DNA of 64,000 nucleotides from Niallia circulans (GTDB taxonomy: Bacteria > Bacillota > Bacilli > Bacillales > Cytobacillaceae), in the NCBI RefSeq assembly GCF_003726095.1, contig NZ_CP026031.1, positions 62,001 to 126,000 of the forward strand, read 5' to 3'. Positions 53,921 through 62,955 of this stretch are shown here, one piece after another (positions within the stretch are counted from its first letter, which is position 1; the number at the start of each line of letters is the position of its first letter). Made by a program: the position numbers and the translations under genes. The notes under the pieces were generated by a model. It did no database searches, was not told the DNA's origin, and was given only the letters and a program-made list of their open reading frames with translations.

Positions 53921-53984
53921 AAAAAAGGTGATTAAACAAAATACACGAATAGTATTCCCCTATTAGTGCATATATTTAATCACC
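53921..53984 (-). terminator. terminator of yjzD (minus strand)
   Basis: GGTGATTAAA (53927-53936) pairs with TTTAATCACC (53975-53984); six Ts follow on the minus strand. Confidence 0.8.
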
Positions 53985-54006
53985 CAATCTTACAATATAC
54001 AGATTT

Positions 54007-54198
54007 TTAATGAGAACCTTTTTCATGAGCAGGTTCATCTGGAATAATTGCTGATAAAATGAAAACTAGTACGGAAAAGACAGCTGTCAGAATTAGCCCC
54101 ATTGAAAAATTAAAAGGAACCCCATTCATTGAACCCACAACATAAACTAACATTTGAGCAAGTAAAAATGTCCAAAAAATTGTCATTATGTAACGCAA
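54007..54198 (-). CDS. yjzD: small membrane protein YjzD (DUF2929)
   Basis: 63 residues with two membrane helices (about 3-22 and 29-50): IMTIFWTFLLAQMLVYVVGS and LILTAVFSVLVFILSAII, with a charged tail EPAHEKGSH. TTG start after AGAGGTGATTTCGG. Same place relative to yjaU as in B. subtilis. Function unknown. Confidence 0.82.
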   Translation of the reverse strand: MRYIMTIFWTFLLAQMLVYVVGSMNGVPFNFSMGLILTAVFSVLVFILSAIIPDEPAHEKGSH

Positions 54199-54482
54199 CC
54201 GAAATCACCTCTTTATAGCTTGCTTATCATAACCATCTTACCACATCGAAGCTAAATAATAAATGTGAATGATAGAGCTTTCTTAAATTCTTCACTTTTT
54301 CCATTATAAATAGTATTTCCGATTCTGTTAATATGTCATTCCTTTAACAGAAATAGATAAAAAATCTGATTATTTTCTGAGATGACTCCGCATTTCTTCT
54401 TGAAATATAGGCAAACTCCCTTACGTTTTAATAAAAGAGACATACATTATTAGAAGGAAAATGCTAAAAAGGAGTTTTTAAG

Positions 54483-55220
54483 ATGGAGAACCGGAACTTC
54501 CTGTTAGATACCGAATGGAACATGATACATTATCCTCATCGACCTAATGGTTTCGGTATCTTAATAATTGGAGACGAAAGAAATTATGTAACCGACAGTA
54601 ATAGTTTTTGGAACCAAAATGAAGGAAAGCGGAATTTAATTGAATCGTTACGGGATAATGGATATACGATATTTTATTCCAATCTATATGGAAAGAACTG
54701 GGGCAGTGAAAAAGCTTTGCAATTGGCGAAAAGATTATATGAACATATTATTCGAACAGAAATATTAAACCAGAGAATTCATATAATTGCTGAAGGAATG
54801 GGGGCACTGACAGCGATCCAATTAATGATGGAGATGAAAGACAATATTCGATCTGTTGTTTTGCTAAACCCAATTTTATCTTTAAAAGAACATTTAGATA
54901 GAGAGAAAGAGCATAAGTTTTTTATAAAAAAGTTAACGAATGAGATAAGTATCGCTTTTAATACGAATAAGCAGGAGTTATTCGAAATGGTAAAGGAGAA
55001 AAAGGAGTATCAGTTAGATGAGGCAGACATCCCAACAAAAATTATTCACATTTTGCATAACGGTAGATCCTATTACCAATCAAATGGATTAAAAAAAGCT
55101 TCTGTAATTTGGGAAGAAAAAGACCTGCCTATTTTTGTTTCTTATGTATTACCGGAGAAAAGGAGTGCCATTCCGAAACAAATTGCTACGTTTTTTAAAA
55201 AATATGAAAAGTCGCTTTGA
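54483..55220 (+). CDS. yjaU: alpha/beta-hydrolase-like protein YjaU
   Basis: 245-residue protein with an alpha/beta-hydrolase-like outline: a strand-turn start GFGILIIGDERN and IIAEGMGALTAIQLMME at the nucleophile elbow. The elbow reads GxGxG in the form EGMGA, with glycine-methionine in place of a serine, so a catalytic nucleophile seems to be missing. AAAGGAG precedes ATG. First of the yjaU-yjaV-med series. Biochemical role unknown. Confidence 0.75.
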   Translation: MENRNFLLDTEWNMIHYPHRPNGFGILIIGDERNYVTDSNSFWNQNEGKRNLIESLRDNGYTIFYSNLYGKNWGSEKALQLAKRLYEHIIRTEILNQRIHIIAEGMGALTAIQLMMEMKDNIRSVVLLNPILSLKEHLDREKEHKFFIKKLTNEISIAFNTNKQELFEMVKEKKEYQLDEADIPTKIIHILHNGRSYYQSNGLKKASVIWEEKDLPIFVSYVLPEKRSAIPKQIATFFKKYEKSL

Positions 55221-55224
55221 GAGA

Positions 55225-55272
55225 AAAGATGGTGTCCAAGTAGCATAGGCTATATTAGGCACCATCTTTTTT
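55225..55272 (+). terminator. terminator after yjaU
   Basis: AAAGATGGTG (55225-55234) pairs with CACCATCTTT (55260-55269), then Ts. Confidence 0.8.
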
Positions 55273-55383
55273 GAATTTTTCATAGAAGAATGGGTACTAA
55301 ATCAAGCTTTTATTAAGCATATGAAATAATTGTCTTTTTTATTGCATATGATACATTAAGTAATTTTAATGGGAGGCTTTTTC

Positions 55384-56169
55384 ATGAAGAAAGCTGTAAT
55401 ATTTGGCGTTTATCAGTTTGTGGGCTTTCATATATGCTCCGCATTATTAGAAGAAGGAGAGAAAATAATCGGCATCTCCTATCCGGAAGTTTCGATAGAA
55501 GATTTAGAAGATAAGAAAATGGAAATTGGGCGCAATGCGAATTTTAGTGAGAAAAGCTTGGATAAGCTCCCTTTTATTCTCCAAGATTCAAATGTACAAC
55601 ATATATATTTTGACCTTTATACATTAAAACAAATATCAATATACGAAAAGGTCCAAAGTCTGTTTTCAAATTTTCGAGATAAAGAAAAGAGCTGCGGTAA
55701 AAAGTTGATTTTTTTAGTGAATATTACTTCTATAGAGTCAGAAAGAGAGTTTGCAACCTTTTTAAAAGATAATTTAGTTGACCATGATATACAAGTAATT
55801 CATCTACCAACACTTTATGGTCCGTGGCAGCCAAATGATTTTTTATTTCAACAGATTGTAGAGGGAAAAGAGAAGAACGATATTCAGTTAAATGTACGCG
55901 AGTATACAATGGATGCAATTTTTATTGAAGATGCGGTAAGGGAAGTAGTAAAAATGACAACGAAAGGAAAAAATAATGATATTCTATTAAAGAGTAAGGA
56001 AATAAACCATTGGCAAAGATGCTTAGAACAATTACAATGGGATATACCAAAAACAAATAAGACATTGCAATTATCTCGAAATTTACAAGAAGTAATCATT
56101 GAAAACAAAGGGACGATAGAGGATAACATAGAAAAGCAAAAAAGGCATTACTTATTTAATAGAATTTAG
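55384..56169 (+). CDS. yjaV: NAD-dependent epimerase-like protein YjaV
   Basis: 261 residues. The N-terminal Rossmann start KKAVIFGVYQFVGFHICSALLEEG has a degraded glycine motif (GVYQFVG), and the later LPTLYGPWQPNDF is the substrate-side segment of extended SDR/epimerases. The YxxxK catalytic pair is not evident. The ATG at 55384 follows GGGAGG; the frame is open five codons earlier. It precedes med by 22 nt. Probably a non-catalytic relative; function unknown. Confidence 0.72.
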   Translation: MKKAVIFGVYQFVGFHICSALLEEGEKIIGISYPEVSIEDLEDKKMEIGRNANFSEKSLDKLPFILQDSNVQHIYFDLYTLKQISIYEKVQSLFSNFRDKEKSCGKKLIFLVNITSIESEREFATFLKDNLVDHDIQVIHLPTLYGPWQPNDFLFQQIVEGKEKNDIQLNVREYTMDAIFIEDAVREVVKMTTKGKNNDILLKSKEINHWQRCLEQLQWDIPKTNKTLQLSRNLQEVIIENKGTIEDNIEKQKRHYLFNRI

Positions 56170-56191
56170 CAGTATTATAGGAGTAAATACA

Positions 56192-57211
56192 ATGAAAAGT
56201 GCATGGATGAACATTCGTAAATCAATAATTAGGGGAAAGCTTTTTTTTATCCTTCCTCTAATGGCGTGTGTTCTTTTCCTTTTTCTATTCTTTAATAGTT
56301 CACTGGAGAAACAAGGGAAAATAGAAAAAGTTGGTCTTCTTGTAGTTGGAACAGTAAATGATCAGGCATGGGGGACGCAAGGATATAAAGGATTATTAAA
56401 TATACATACGAAACTTGGGGTAGATGTGTTTTATAAAGAGTCTATTGATTCTTACACAGTTGCAGAAAGAGCAGTGAAGGAATTACAGGGAAAAGGGGTC
56501 AATTTAATTTTTGGCCACGGCGGAAACTTTGTGCAGTATTTTAACATTCTTTCTCATAAATTTCCCTCCATCCATTTTGTTAGTTTAAATGGAAGAGAAC
56601 CTGCAACACAACCGAATACAAGTAATATTAGACTAGAGAATTATCCGATGGGCTTTTTTGGCGGGATGGTTGCTGGACATATGACAAGAACAAATAAGGT
56701 TGGGGTTATTGGTGCATACGAATGGCAAGAGGAAGCCACTGGTTTTGAAGCAGGCGTCCACTATATCAATAAGGATGTAGATGTCTTGAAAGAATTCGTT
56801 AATGATTGGGATAACCGTGAAAGGGCAATGAACCTGTTAGATAAGGAGATCAGTCAACATGTAGACGTGGTTTATCCAGTTGGTGATAGTTTTCATGTGG
56901 GGATCCTGGAAAAAATGAAAGAAAATGGTTTATACGCGATTGGATATATTTCAGATCAGTCCACTATTGGGAAGTATGCTGTCTTAACAAGCACCATTCA
57001 AGATATCCCCAAGCTTTATGGGCAAATTGCTCAAGCATTTGATGAAGGCAAACTAAAGTCTGGAAATCGCTCCTGTGGGATTAGAGATGATACCATTTTT
57101 CTAGGGAAATATAGCCCCAATGTAGATAAAGAGTTTATAGAACGATTGGAAAAAGACTTAGACCGCTATAAGAATACAGGCAAGTTGCCAGATGAAATTA
57201 AATTAAAATAG
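56192..57211 (+). CDS. med: Med, BMP-family membrane-anchored lipoprotein-like competence regulator
   Basis: 339 residues; an N-terminal membrane anchor (about 18-35, LFFILPLMACVLFLFLFF) without a lipobox cysteine of canonical form, then a BMP/Bmp-type periplasmic-binding fold: KVGLLVVGTVNDQAWGTQGYKGL, GMVAGHMTRTNKVGVIGA and PVGDSFHVGILE. B. subtilis Med raises comK expression and is co-transcribed with comZ; here no comZ follows, and the sorbitol block starts instead. Confidence 0.85.
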   Translation: MKSAWMNIRKSIIRGKLFFILPLMACVLFLFLFFNSSLEKQGKIEKVGLLVVGTVNDQAWGTQGYKGLLNIHTKLGVDVFYKESIDSYTVAERAVKELQGKGVNLIFGHGGNFVQYFNILSHKFPSIHFVSLNGREPATQPNTSNIRLENYPMGFFGGMVAGHMTRTNKVGVIGAYEWQEEATGFEAGVHYINKDVDVLKEFVNDWDNRERAMNLLDKEISQHVDVVYPVGDSFHVGILEKMKENGLYAIGYISDQSTIGKYAVLTSTIQDIPKLYGQIAQAFDEGKLKSGNRSCGIRDDTIFLGKYSPNVDKEFIERLEKDLDRYKNTGKLPDEIKLK

Positions 57212-57217
57212 AAAATC

Positions 57218-57272
57218 AAAAACAATTTCTCGAAAGAAAGCTTGATATCTTTTGAAAAATTGTTTTTTTTTT
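57218..57272 (+). terminator. terminator of med
   Basis: AAAAACAATTT (57218-57228) pairs with AAATTGTTTTT (57257-57267) and a long T-run follows. Confidence 0.8.
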
Positions 57273-57362
57273 GAACAAAAAAATTTAAAAAATGACTAGG
57301 AATACTCGCAGCTTTAGCTGAAATGGAAGGAAATCATACATTTTTAAATTAATACAGGAGTC

Positions 57363-57378
57363 TGCACAATTATGTGCA
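57363..57378. promoter_or_regulatory. candidate GutR activator site
   Basis: TGCACA-ATTA-TGTGCA, perfect 6-bp arms, ending 10 bp before the putative -35 of srlD. This is the position expected for a MtlR/GutR-type activator. Confidence 0.45.
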
Positions 57379-57388
57379 AATAAAGGTA

Positions 57389-57445
57389 TTAATGTAATAA
57401 AGAATGAGCTTTATACTAAAAAACATAGAAATGAAAACGCTTAAT
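57389..57445 (+). promoter_or_regulatory. srl operon promoter with candidate cre site
   Basis: TTAATG (57389-57394), 17 bp, TATACT (57412-57417). TGAAAACGCTTAAT at 57432-57445 matches the cre core (TGNAANCGNT) and lies just after the expected start, where CcpA would block transcription. Confidence 0.5.
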
Positions 57446-57464
57446 AATGAGGAGGGAAATTTAA

Positions 57465-58265
57465 ATGAATAATTCATGGTTAGACCTGGAAGGGAAAGTT
57501 GCCATTGTAACAGGTGGATCTTCTGGGATTGGTTTTGCTATTGCAAAAGAGTTAGTTAATAATGGTGCGAAGGTGATTATCTCTGATTTAGTAGGAGAAG
57601 AGGGACAGCAAGCAGACGGTTCTTTTCTTATTAAATGTGATGTCACCAATAAAGAAAGTATTGATCGAATGATTAATAAAGTTGTTGAACAATATGGAAA
57701 GATTGACATTTTAGTTAATAATGCTGGTGTGAACTTACCAAGATTGCTAGTTGATATAAAAGGAGAAAAACCACAATATGAATTAAATGAAAAAGACTTT
57801 GACTTTATGGTTGCGGTTAATCAAAAAGGTCCATATCTTTGTGCACAAGCGGCAGCAAAGGAAATGCTGAAGCAAGGTAAAGGGGTAATTATTAATGTTG
57901 CTTCTGAAGCTGGTCAAGAAGGATCGGCAGGTCAGAGTTGTTATTCTGCTACCAAAGGAGCGCTAATCTCATTTTCTCGCGCATGGGCAAAAGAGTTAGG
58001 GACATATAATATTCGCGTAGTTGCTATTGCTCCAGGAATATTAGAGAAAACAGGTTTACGCACGAGTGCTTACAATGAAGCTTTAGCTTATACTCGAGGT
58101 GTTACTGTAGACGATCTATCAACTGATTACAGTAAATCAATTCCGATTGGCAGGGAGGGGAAATTAAAAGAGGTTGGTGATTTAGTATCCTATCTTGCTT
58201 CAGATAGAGCTAGTTATATTACAGGGACAACCTTTAATATATCAGGTGGAAAATCACGTGGCTAA
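57465..58265 (+). CDS. srlD: sorbitol-6-phosphate 2-dehydrogenase
   Basis: Short-chain dehydrogenase of 266 residues converting sorbitol-6-phosphate to fructose-6-phosphate with NAD. Cofactor motif TGGSSGIGFAIA, NNAGVNLPRLLVD, catalytic CYSATKGAL and the C-terminal YITGTTFNISGGKSRG, as in Lactobacillus and Streptococcus GutF/SrlD. GGAGGGAAATTTAA precedes ATG. First gene of the sorbitol operon. Confidence 0.9.
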   Translation: MNNSWLDLEGKVAIVTGGSSGIGFAIAKELVNNGAKVIISDLVGEEGQQADGSFLIKCDVTNKESIDRMINKVVEQYGKIDILVNNAGVNLPRLLVDIKGEKPQYELNEKDFDFMVAVNQKGPYLCAQAAAKEMLKQGKGVIINVASEAGQEGSAGQSCYSATKGALISFSRAWAKELGTYNIRVVAIAPGILEKTGLRTSAYNEALAYTRGVTVDDLSTDYSKSIPIGREGKLKEVGDLVSYLASDRASYITGTTFNISGGKSRG

Positions 58266-58342
58266 TAACTAACCATTTAATGAATAAATCAGTTAATATA
58301 CCAATGCTTTATGATATATTTAGTGAATTGAATATAAGCATA

Positions 58343-58356
58343 GTTCATATATGAAC
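58343..58356. promoter_or_regulatory. 14-bp palindrome before gutR
   Basis: GTTCATATATGAAC, perfect, in the 118-bp gap between srlD and gutR. Possible operator or processing site. Confidence 0.35.
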
Positions 58357-58383
58357 AACAGGATATAAGGGTGTGGTAATTAA

Positions 58384-60318
58384 ATGGCTGATTTAAATTC
58401 CAGTAGTCGCATAGGGAAAATTATAGAATTAACAGCTAAAAAAATGTATTGTCCTTTAGATTATCTTGCGCAACAAATGGGGATAAGTGCAAGAACAGTT
58501 CGGCTAGTTATTAAGCAATTTAATAAAGAATTAGAAGGAATAGCTGAATTGATTAATGAAAGAGGGAAAGGTTTTTTTTTGAAAATCCACAATCAGGAAA
58601 AGCTTAATAGGGTTATAGAGCAGTTTAATAAACTCTCTCAAATGGTTGATTCACCTCAAAGAAGAATCGCAACTGTTATCGATATGTTATTGAATGATGA
58701 TGGAATAATAACTATGGATGAAATGGCCTTTGAGCTAAATTTAGGAAGAACAACATTAGTGAATGAATTAAAAAAAGCTTCAGTGGCTCTTGAAACGTAT
58801 AATCTTGCCATCAAAGGAAAACAGAACAAGGGAATGTACTTAAAAGGTAGAGAAATAGATTTGCGATTTTTTATACTGGATAATTTATTTCCATATCTTT
58901 TCACCGAAGATTCATTGGATAAAGATATTAAAGAAGCAATTATAGAAGTGGCCAATCATTATGACTTTGAGATAAGTACGAAAGATAGATTACTTCATTC
59001 TATTATTATTATGCTTGATCGTTTTTTAAAAGGTCACTCTATAAAAGAAATGGATGATAACTACCATAAGATAGTAAATTCACCTGATTTCAATATAGCC
59101 TTAGAAATAGGCAAAGTTCTTGAAAGGAAATTATCTATAAACCTACCTAGATGTGAGATTCTTTTTATTGCATTGCCAATCGTCGGGAGAAGGACACCAA
59201 TTAATAGTCATTCCATTGAAGGTATTATAGTAACAAAGGAAATCACGAATCTTTTGGATAATAGCATCACTTATTTAGGGTTTAATTTAAATAAGGTAAA
59301 AGAAAGTGGAGATTTTTATAAGGATTTACAATATCATCTTACTTTTATGATAAATCGATTAATGTTTAATATCCAGTTGAAAAATCCTTTATTAGAAGAT
59401 ATCAAAGGAAAGTACCCCTTGGCATATCAAATGTCAGAAATAGTTGGAGAAAGTATTTTCAAAGAATATGGAATGAAAGTTTCAGAAGAAGAACTAGGAT
59501 ATATCGCATTATACTTTGGTATTTTCATTGAGAATAACAAGGACAATCTAAAGAAATTAGAACAGGTAGTAGTGGTATGTGGAACTGGTAGAGGGACAGC
59601 AAAAATTGTCGCAATGCAGCTGAAAAAAATACTCGACCCCCATACTAAAATAGATATCTTTTCTGAAAATGAATTAAGTAAGAATACATTAGATAAGTAT
59701 GATATTGTCTTTTCGACAGTTAATATACCCTATGCCATTCAAACGCCGTTAGTTATCCTTAATGAAATCTTTGATGAGAAAAAGGTTCTGCAACAAATCG
59801 AACATATTAGTTACTTAGATAAATTTAAAATAAAAGAAAATAGTAGTACAAGTTTCCATTCTGTTATTAAACTACTGCTAAATAAACAAAAATTCTTTAT
59901 TTTAGATAAATCGTTAAGTTACTCAGAAAATCTAAATTGGATGGTTGATCAGCTAACTTTAAATGGTTATGTGGATGATGGCTTCAAACAGCGCTTGCAA
60001 ATAAGAGAAGAAAAAGGGTCGATGATATTTGATAAATATATTGCACTTCCACATACCCTCAATTATCAGTCAGACAAAATAGAGCTGGCGGTAGGGATTT
60101 TTCCAGAAACAGTCTGGCAGGATAATCATGCGTTAAAGTTAGTGTTTTTGTTAGCTTTACCAGAACATACAGAATATGATGCTAGTTTATTAGTGAAAAT
60201 TTATGATGAAATTATTAATATATCTTCTAATACAAAATTAGTGAATAAATTAATTCAAGTTAAAAAATATGAAGATTTATGTCTTTATCTCGAGGATGGA
60301 ATAGAGAAGGATATTTAG
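58384..60318 (+). CDS. gutR: GutR/MtlR-type PRD transcriptional activator
   Basis: 644-residue PTS-controlled regulator. Two N-terminal helix-turn-helix domains (about 5-60 with LDYLAQQMGISARTVRLVIK, and 100-125 with EMAFELNLGRTTLVNELKKA), two PRD domains (about 185-290 and 300-395), an EIIB-like domain with Cys399 in VVVCGTGRG, and an EIIA-like domain with His557 in ALPHTLNYQ. Phosphorylation of these sites by HPr and EIIs sets activity. Its place inside the operon points to autogenous sorbitol control. Confidence 0.87.
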   Translation: MADLNSSSRIGKIIELTAKKMYCPLDYLAQQMGISARTVRLVIKQFNKELEGIAELINERGKGFFLKIHNQEKLNRVIEQFNKLSQMVDSPQRRIATVIDMLLNDDGIITMDEMAFELNLGRTTLVNELKKASVALETYNLAIKGKQNKGMYLKGREIDLRFFILDNLFPYLFTEDSLDKDIKEAIIEVANHYDFEISTKDRLLHSIIIMLDRFLKGHSIKEMDDNYHKIVNSPDFNIALEIGKVLERKLSINLPRCEILFIALPIVGRRTPINSHSIEGIIVTKEITNLLDNSITYLGFNLNKVKESGDFYKDLQYHLTFMINRLMFNIQLKNPLLEDIKGKYPLAYQMSEIVGESIFKEYGMKVSEEELGYIALYFGIFIENNKDNLKKLEQVVVVCGTGRGTAKIVAMQLKKILDPHTKIDIFSENELSKNTLDKYDIVFSTVNIPYAIQTPLVILNEIFDEKKVLQQIEHISYLDKFKIKENSSTSFHSVIKLLLNKQKFFILDKSLSYSENLNWMVDQLTLNGYVDDGFKQRLQIREEKGSMIFDKYIALPHTLNYQSDKIELAVGIFPETVWQDNHALKLVFLLALPEHTEYDASLLVKIYDEIINISSNTKLVNKLIQVKKYEDLCLYLEDGIEKDI

Positions 60319-60329
60319 GATGTGAATGA

Positions 60330-60779
60330 ATGGAACTAATTATAATTATGCTTTTAATAGCAGGAGCATTTGTTATTCAAATGGGATTGGGATTTTTACA
60401 GATTAAACATTTTACTAAAGGTTATTCGGAACTAAGAAGAATGGGAAAAGTAGCGATTGGGAAGAAACCTGGTCGGATTAAAGCAGGCACAATTGTTTTG
60501 TTTGCAATCAATAAAAATGGCAGAATCCTTGCCGCAAAAAAAATGCAAGGAGTCACCGTAATGGCGAAATTTCGAGATTTGCCAGGTTTTCTTGATAAGA
60601 ATATTAGAAATTTAAAAGAAGAAGATTTAAAGCATTGCAATAAATTACTAAGAGATGCAATTTTAGATGCCTCGAATAATTACAAGATAATTATGAATGG
60701 TGGAGTCGTGCCAGAAAAAGATAGTTTCTTTAAAAGAATGATGATACGAGCAGAAAATGCCGTTTCATTTAAAAAATAA
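60330..60779 (+). CDS. gutM: GutM, sorbitol operon regulator
   Basis: 149 residues. One N-terminal membrane helix (about 3-22, IIIMLLIAGAFVIQMGLGFL) is followed by a cytoplasmic part with FTKGYSELRRMGKVAIGKKPGRI and GRILAAKKMQGVTVMAKF. GutM proteins accompany gut/srl PTS genes and affect their expression; the mechanism is not settled. 11 nt after gutR and 15 nt before srlA. Confidence 0.87.
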   Translation: MELIIIMLLIAGAFVIQMGLGFLQIKHFTKGYSELRRMGKVAIGKKPGRIKAGTIVLFAINKNGRILAAKKMQGVTVMAKFRDLPGFLDKNIRNLKEEDLKHCNKLLRDAILDASNNYKIIMNGGVVPEKDSFFKRMMIRAENAVSFKK

Positions 60780-60794
60780 GAAGAGGTGTAATTC

Positions 60795-61346
60795 ATGGAT
60801 TATATCATAAAGTTTGCTGAAGGATTTAGAAATTTATTTGATACAGGAGCAGAGACGTTCATTTCCTGGATGACAGGTATAGTTCCAGTAGTGTTATTAC
60901 TACTGGTAGCGATGAATACTATCATTCAATTAATAGGTGAAAATCGCATTAATCGTTTAGCGTCGGCTTCTTCCAAAAATCCATTATTAAGATATTTAGT
61001 TTTGCCATTATTAGGGACATTTATGTTAGGTAATCCAATGGGATTATCGTTAGGAAGATTTTTACCAGAGAAATATAAACCTAGTTATTATGCATCTGCA
61101 TCTTACTTCTGTCACACAAGTAATGGACTATTTCCTCATATTAATCCAGGAGAGCTATTTATTTTCCTAGGAATTGCTGCAGGAATAGAACAATTAGGCT
61201 TTAGCACGGCTGATTTAGCGGTTAGGTACTTCCTTGTGGGATTAGTTATGAATTTCTTCGCAGGTTGGATTACGGATTTTACAACGAAAATGGTAGAAAA
61301 ACAGCAAGGAATAAAATTAAATTCCGAAGTGAATTTAAATCATTAA
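60795..61346 (+). CDS. srlA: sorbitol PTS IIC2 component
   Basis: 183-residue membrane subunit EIIC of the glucitol/sorbitol phosphotransferase. Helices at about 25-45 and 70-180; [34 protein letters not shown] and [14 protein letters not shown] are family marks. GAAGAGGTG precedes ATG. It forms the membrane channel with SrlE. Confidence 0.92.
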   Translation: MDYIIKFAEGFRNLFDTGAETFISWMTGIVPVVLLLLVAMNTIIQLIGENRINRLASASSKNPLLRYLVLPLLGTFMLGNPMGLSLGRFLPEKYKPSYYASASYFCHTSNGLFPHINPGELFIFLGIAAGIEQLGFSTADLAVRYFLVGLVMNFFAGWITDFTTKMVEKQQGIKLNSEVNLNH

Positions 61347-61362
61347 GATGGAGGATACCGAT

Positions 61363-62385
61363 ATGGCACATTATCGAACGATAAAAATAAAAAAAGGGAA
61401 TGGTGGATTTGGTGGTCCGCTGATAGTTACTCCAACGGAGCAAAGAAATAAAATTGTATATATTACTGGTGGAGGAGCAAAGCCAGATATAGTTGATAAA
61501 ATTGTGGAATTAACAGGAGTGGAGGCGGTTAATGGATTTAAAACCTCTGTACCTGATGAGCAAATTGCCATTGCAATTATTGATTGTGGTGGGACATTAA
61601 GATGTGGGATTTATCCACAAAAAAGAATACCAACGATTAATATAATGCCTACAGGGAAAAGTGGTCCTTTAGCAAAATTTATCACAGAAGATATTTATGT
61701 GTCTGCGGTAGGATTAAATCAAATTGAACTTATGGAAAACGAAGCTGTCTTGGAGAATGCGAGTTCAGTAGATAAGGAAGATAATATACCTAAGAAAGAA
61801 TATAAATATAGTACAGACAAAAAAATCTCTCAAACATTGGCTGAAAATCATAAACAAGGACTTCTTACAAAAATAGGGCTTGGAGCAGGGAAAGTAATCA
61901 GTACTTTTTATCAAGCTGGTCGTGAAGCAGTTCAAACATTAATTAATACAATTATTCCATTTATGGCATTTGTATCATTATTAATTGGTATCATTCAAGG
62001 TTCCGGAATTGGAAGCGTATTCGCTAATTTAATGTCTCCATTAGCAGGAAACATTATCGGTCTCTTATTAATCGGTTTAATATGCTCTTTACCATTTCTA
62101 TCACCGTTATTAGGACCTGGGGCGGTAATTGCCCAAATTATCGGAACTTTAATAGGTGTTGAAATTGGTAAGGGGAATATCCCACCGAACTTAGCGTTAC
62201 CTGCAGTTTTTGCTATAAATACACAATGTGCAGCAGATTTTATTCCTGTCGGGTTAGGTCTAGCAGAGGCAGAAGCAGAAACAGTAGAAGTAGGGGTACC
62301 GTCCGTTTTATATTCAAGATTTTTAATAGGGGTACCACGAGTATTCGTTGCTTGGTTAGCAAGTTTTGGATTATATAGTAATTAA
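61363..62385 (+). CDS. srlE: sorbitol PTS IIBC1 component
   Basis: 340 residues. The N-terminal EIIB domain (about 1-120, [11 protein letters not shown], then [22 protein letters not shown]) carries the phosphocysteine, Cys75 or Cys81; a membrane part (about 185-338) with FSGL-type helices completes EIIC, including [18 protein letters not shown] and [26 protein letters not shown] 61363 after GATGGAGG; an earlier in-frame ATG five codons upstream overlaps this site. Moves phosphate to sorbitol during uptake. Confidence 0.9.
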   Translation: MAHYRTIKIKKGNGGFGGPLIVTPTEQRNKIVYITGGGAKPDIVDKIVELTGVEAVNGFKTSVPDEQIAIAIIDCGGTLRCGIYPQKRIPTINIMPTGKSGPLAKFITEDIYVSAVGLNQIELMENEAVLENASSVDKEDNIPKKEYKYSTDKKISQTLAENHKQGLLTKIGLGAGKVISTFYQAGREAVQTLINTIIPFMAFVSLLIGIIQGSGIGSVFANLMSPLAGNIIGLLLIGLICSLPFLSPLLGPGAVIAQIIGTLIGVEIGKGNIPPNLALPAVFAINTQCAADFIPVGLGLAEAEAETVEVGVPSVLYSRFLIGVPRVFVAWLASFGLYSN

Positions 62386-62418
62386 GAAAGAGGATAATAA
62401 AACAACTAATGGAGGCGA

Positions 62419-62442
62419 ATGGCATCTCAATATGCCGGTTAA
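62419..62442 (+). other. possible seven-codon leader ORF coupled to srlB
   Basis: GGAGG at 62411-62415 stands before ATG 62419, which opens the frame M-A-S-Q-Y-A-G ending in TAA at 62440-62442. The srlB ATG at 62444 is one base beyond and has no ribosome site of its own, so re-initiation may start srlB. Confidence 0.35.
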
Positions 62443-62443
62443 G

Positions 62444-62809
62444 ATGAAAACAATTTACGAAAACACAATTAATAGTATAGGGCCATTAGCCACAAGCTTT
62501 GTAGAAGAAAAGATGATCATTCTCTTTGGAGAGGGAGCACCTAAAGAATTAGCAGAATTTTGCTACGGAATTGAAGTAGTTGGTGTCAAGGATAGGATAA
62601 AAACAGGTCAGAAAGTAATGATAAATAATGAATCATATGAAATAACATCTGTTGGCGAAATTGTAGAACAAAATTTAACATCTATGGGACATATTACTTT
62701 ACGCTTTAATGGGGCCACAACTCCTGAACTTCCTGGTACTCTTTATATAGAAGATAAAGACATGCCAGTTTTAGAAATTGGTACGAAAATACGAATTGTT
62801 TCCGAGTAA
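62444..62809 (+). CDS. srlB: sorbitol PTS IIA component
   Basis: 121-residue cytoplasmic EIIA that passes phosphate to SrlE. KTIYENTINSIGPLATSF, LFGEGAPKELAEFC and GHITLRFNG are the family pattern. The start is unclear: ATG 62432 or 62444 have no close ribosome site; the track of the reading frame to 62366 is a non-coding extension. The position aligned, from memory, to E. coli His43 is not histidine; His83 in GHITLRF is the only histidine left. Gene order srlA-srlE-srlB is the standard one. Confidence 0.85.
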   Translation: MKTIYENTINSIGPLATSFVEEKMIILFGEGAPKELAEFCYGIEVVGVKDRIKTGQKVMINNESYEITSVGEIVEQNLTSMGHITLRFNGATTPELPGTLYIEDKDMPVLEIGTKIRIVSE

Positions 62810-62955
62810 AAGATTCGATAGGAGATTTCCAATTAGAATTTATAAACATTGCAATGAGTTAAGTAAAAATAAGGTGCATGTTGATAATGAATTGGGAATC
62901 TTCTATTTTTAATTTTTTGCTAAATTTTTTTAAAAGAAAAGAGGAGAATCTTTCC

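Noticed and set aside
57301..57452. Two short frames (17 and 33 codons) that could be a frameshifted gene remnant after med
   Set aside because: Protein-like by eye but no family match, and the stretch holds the srl promoter, a perfect dyad and a cre core, which explain it better.
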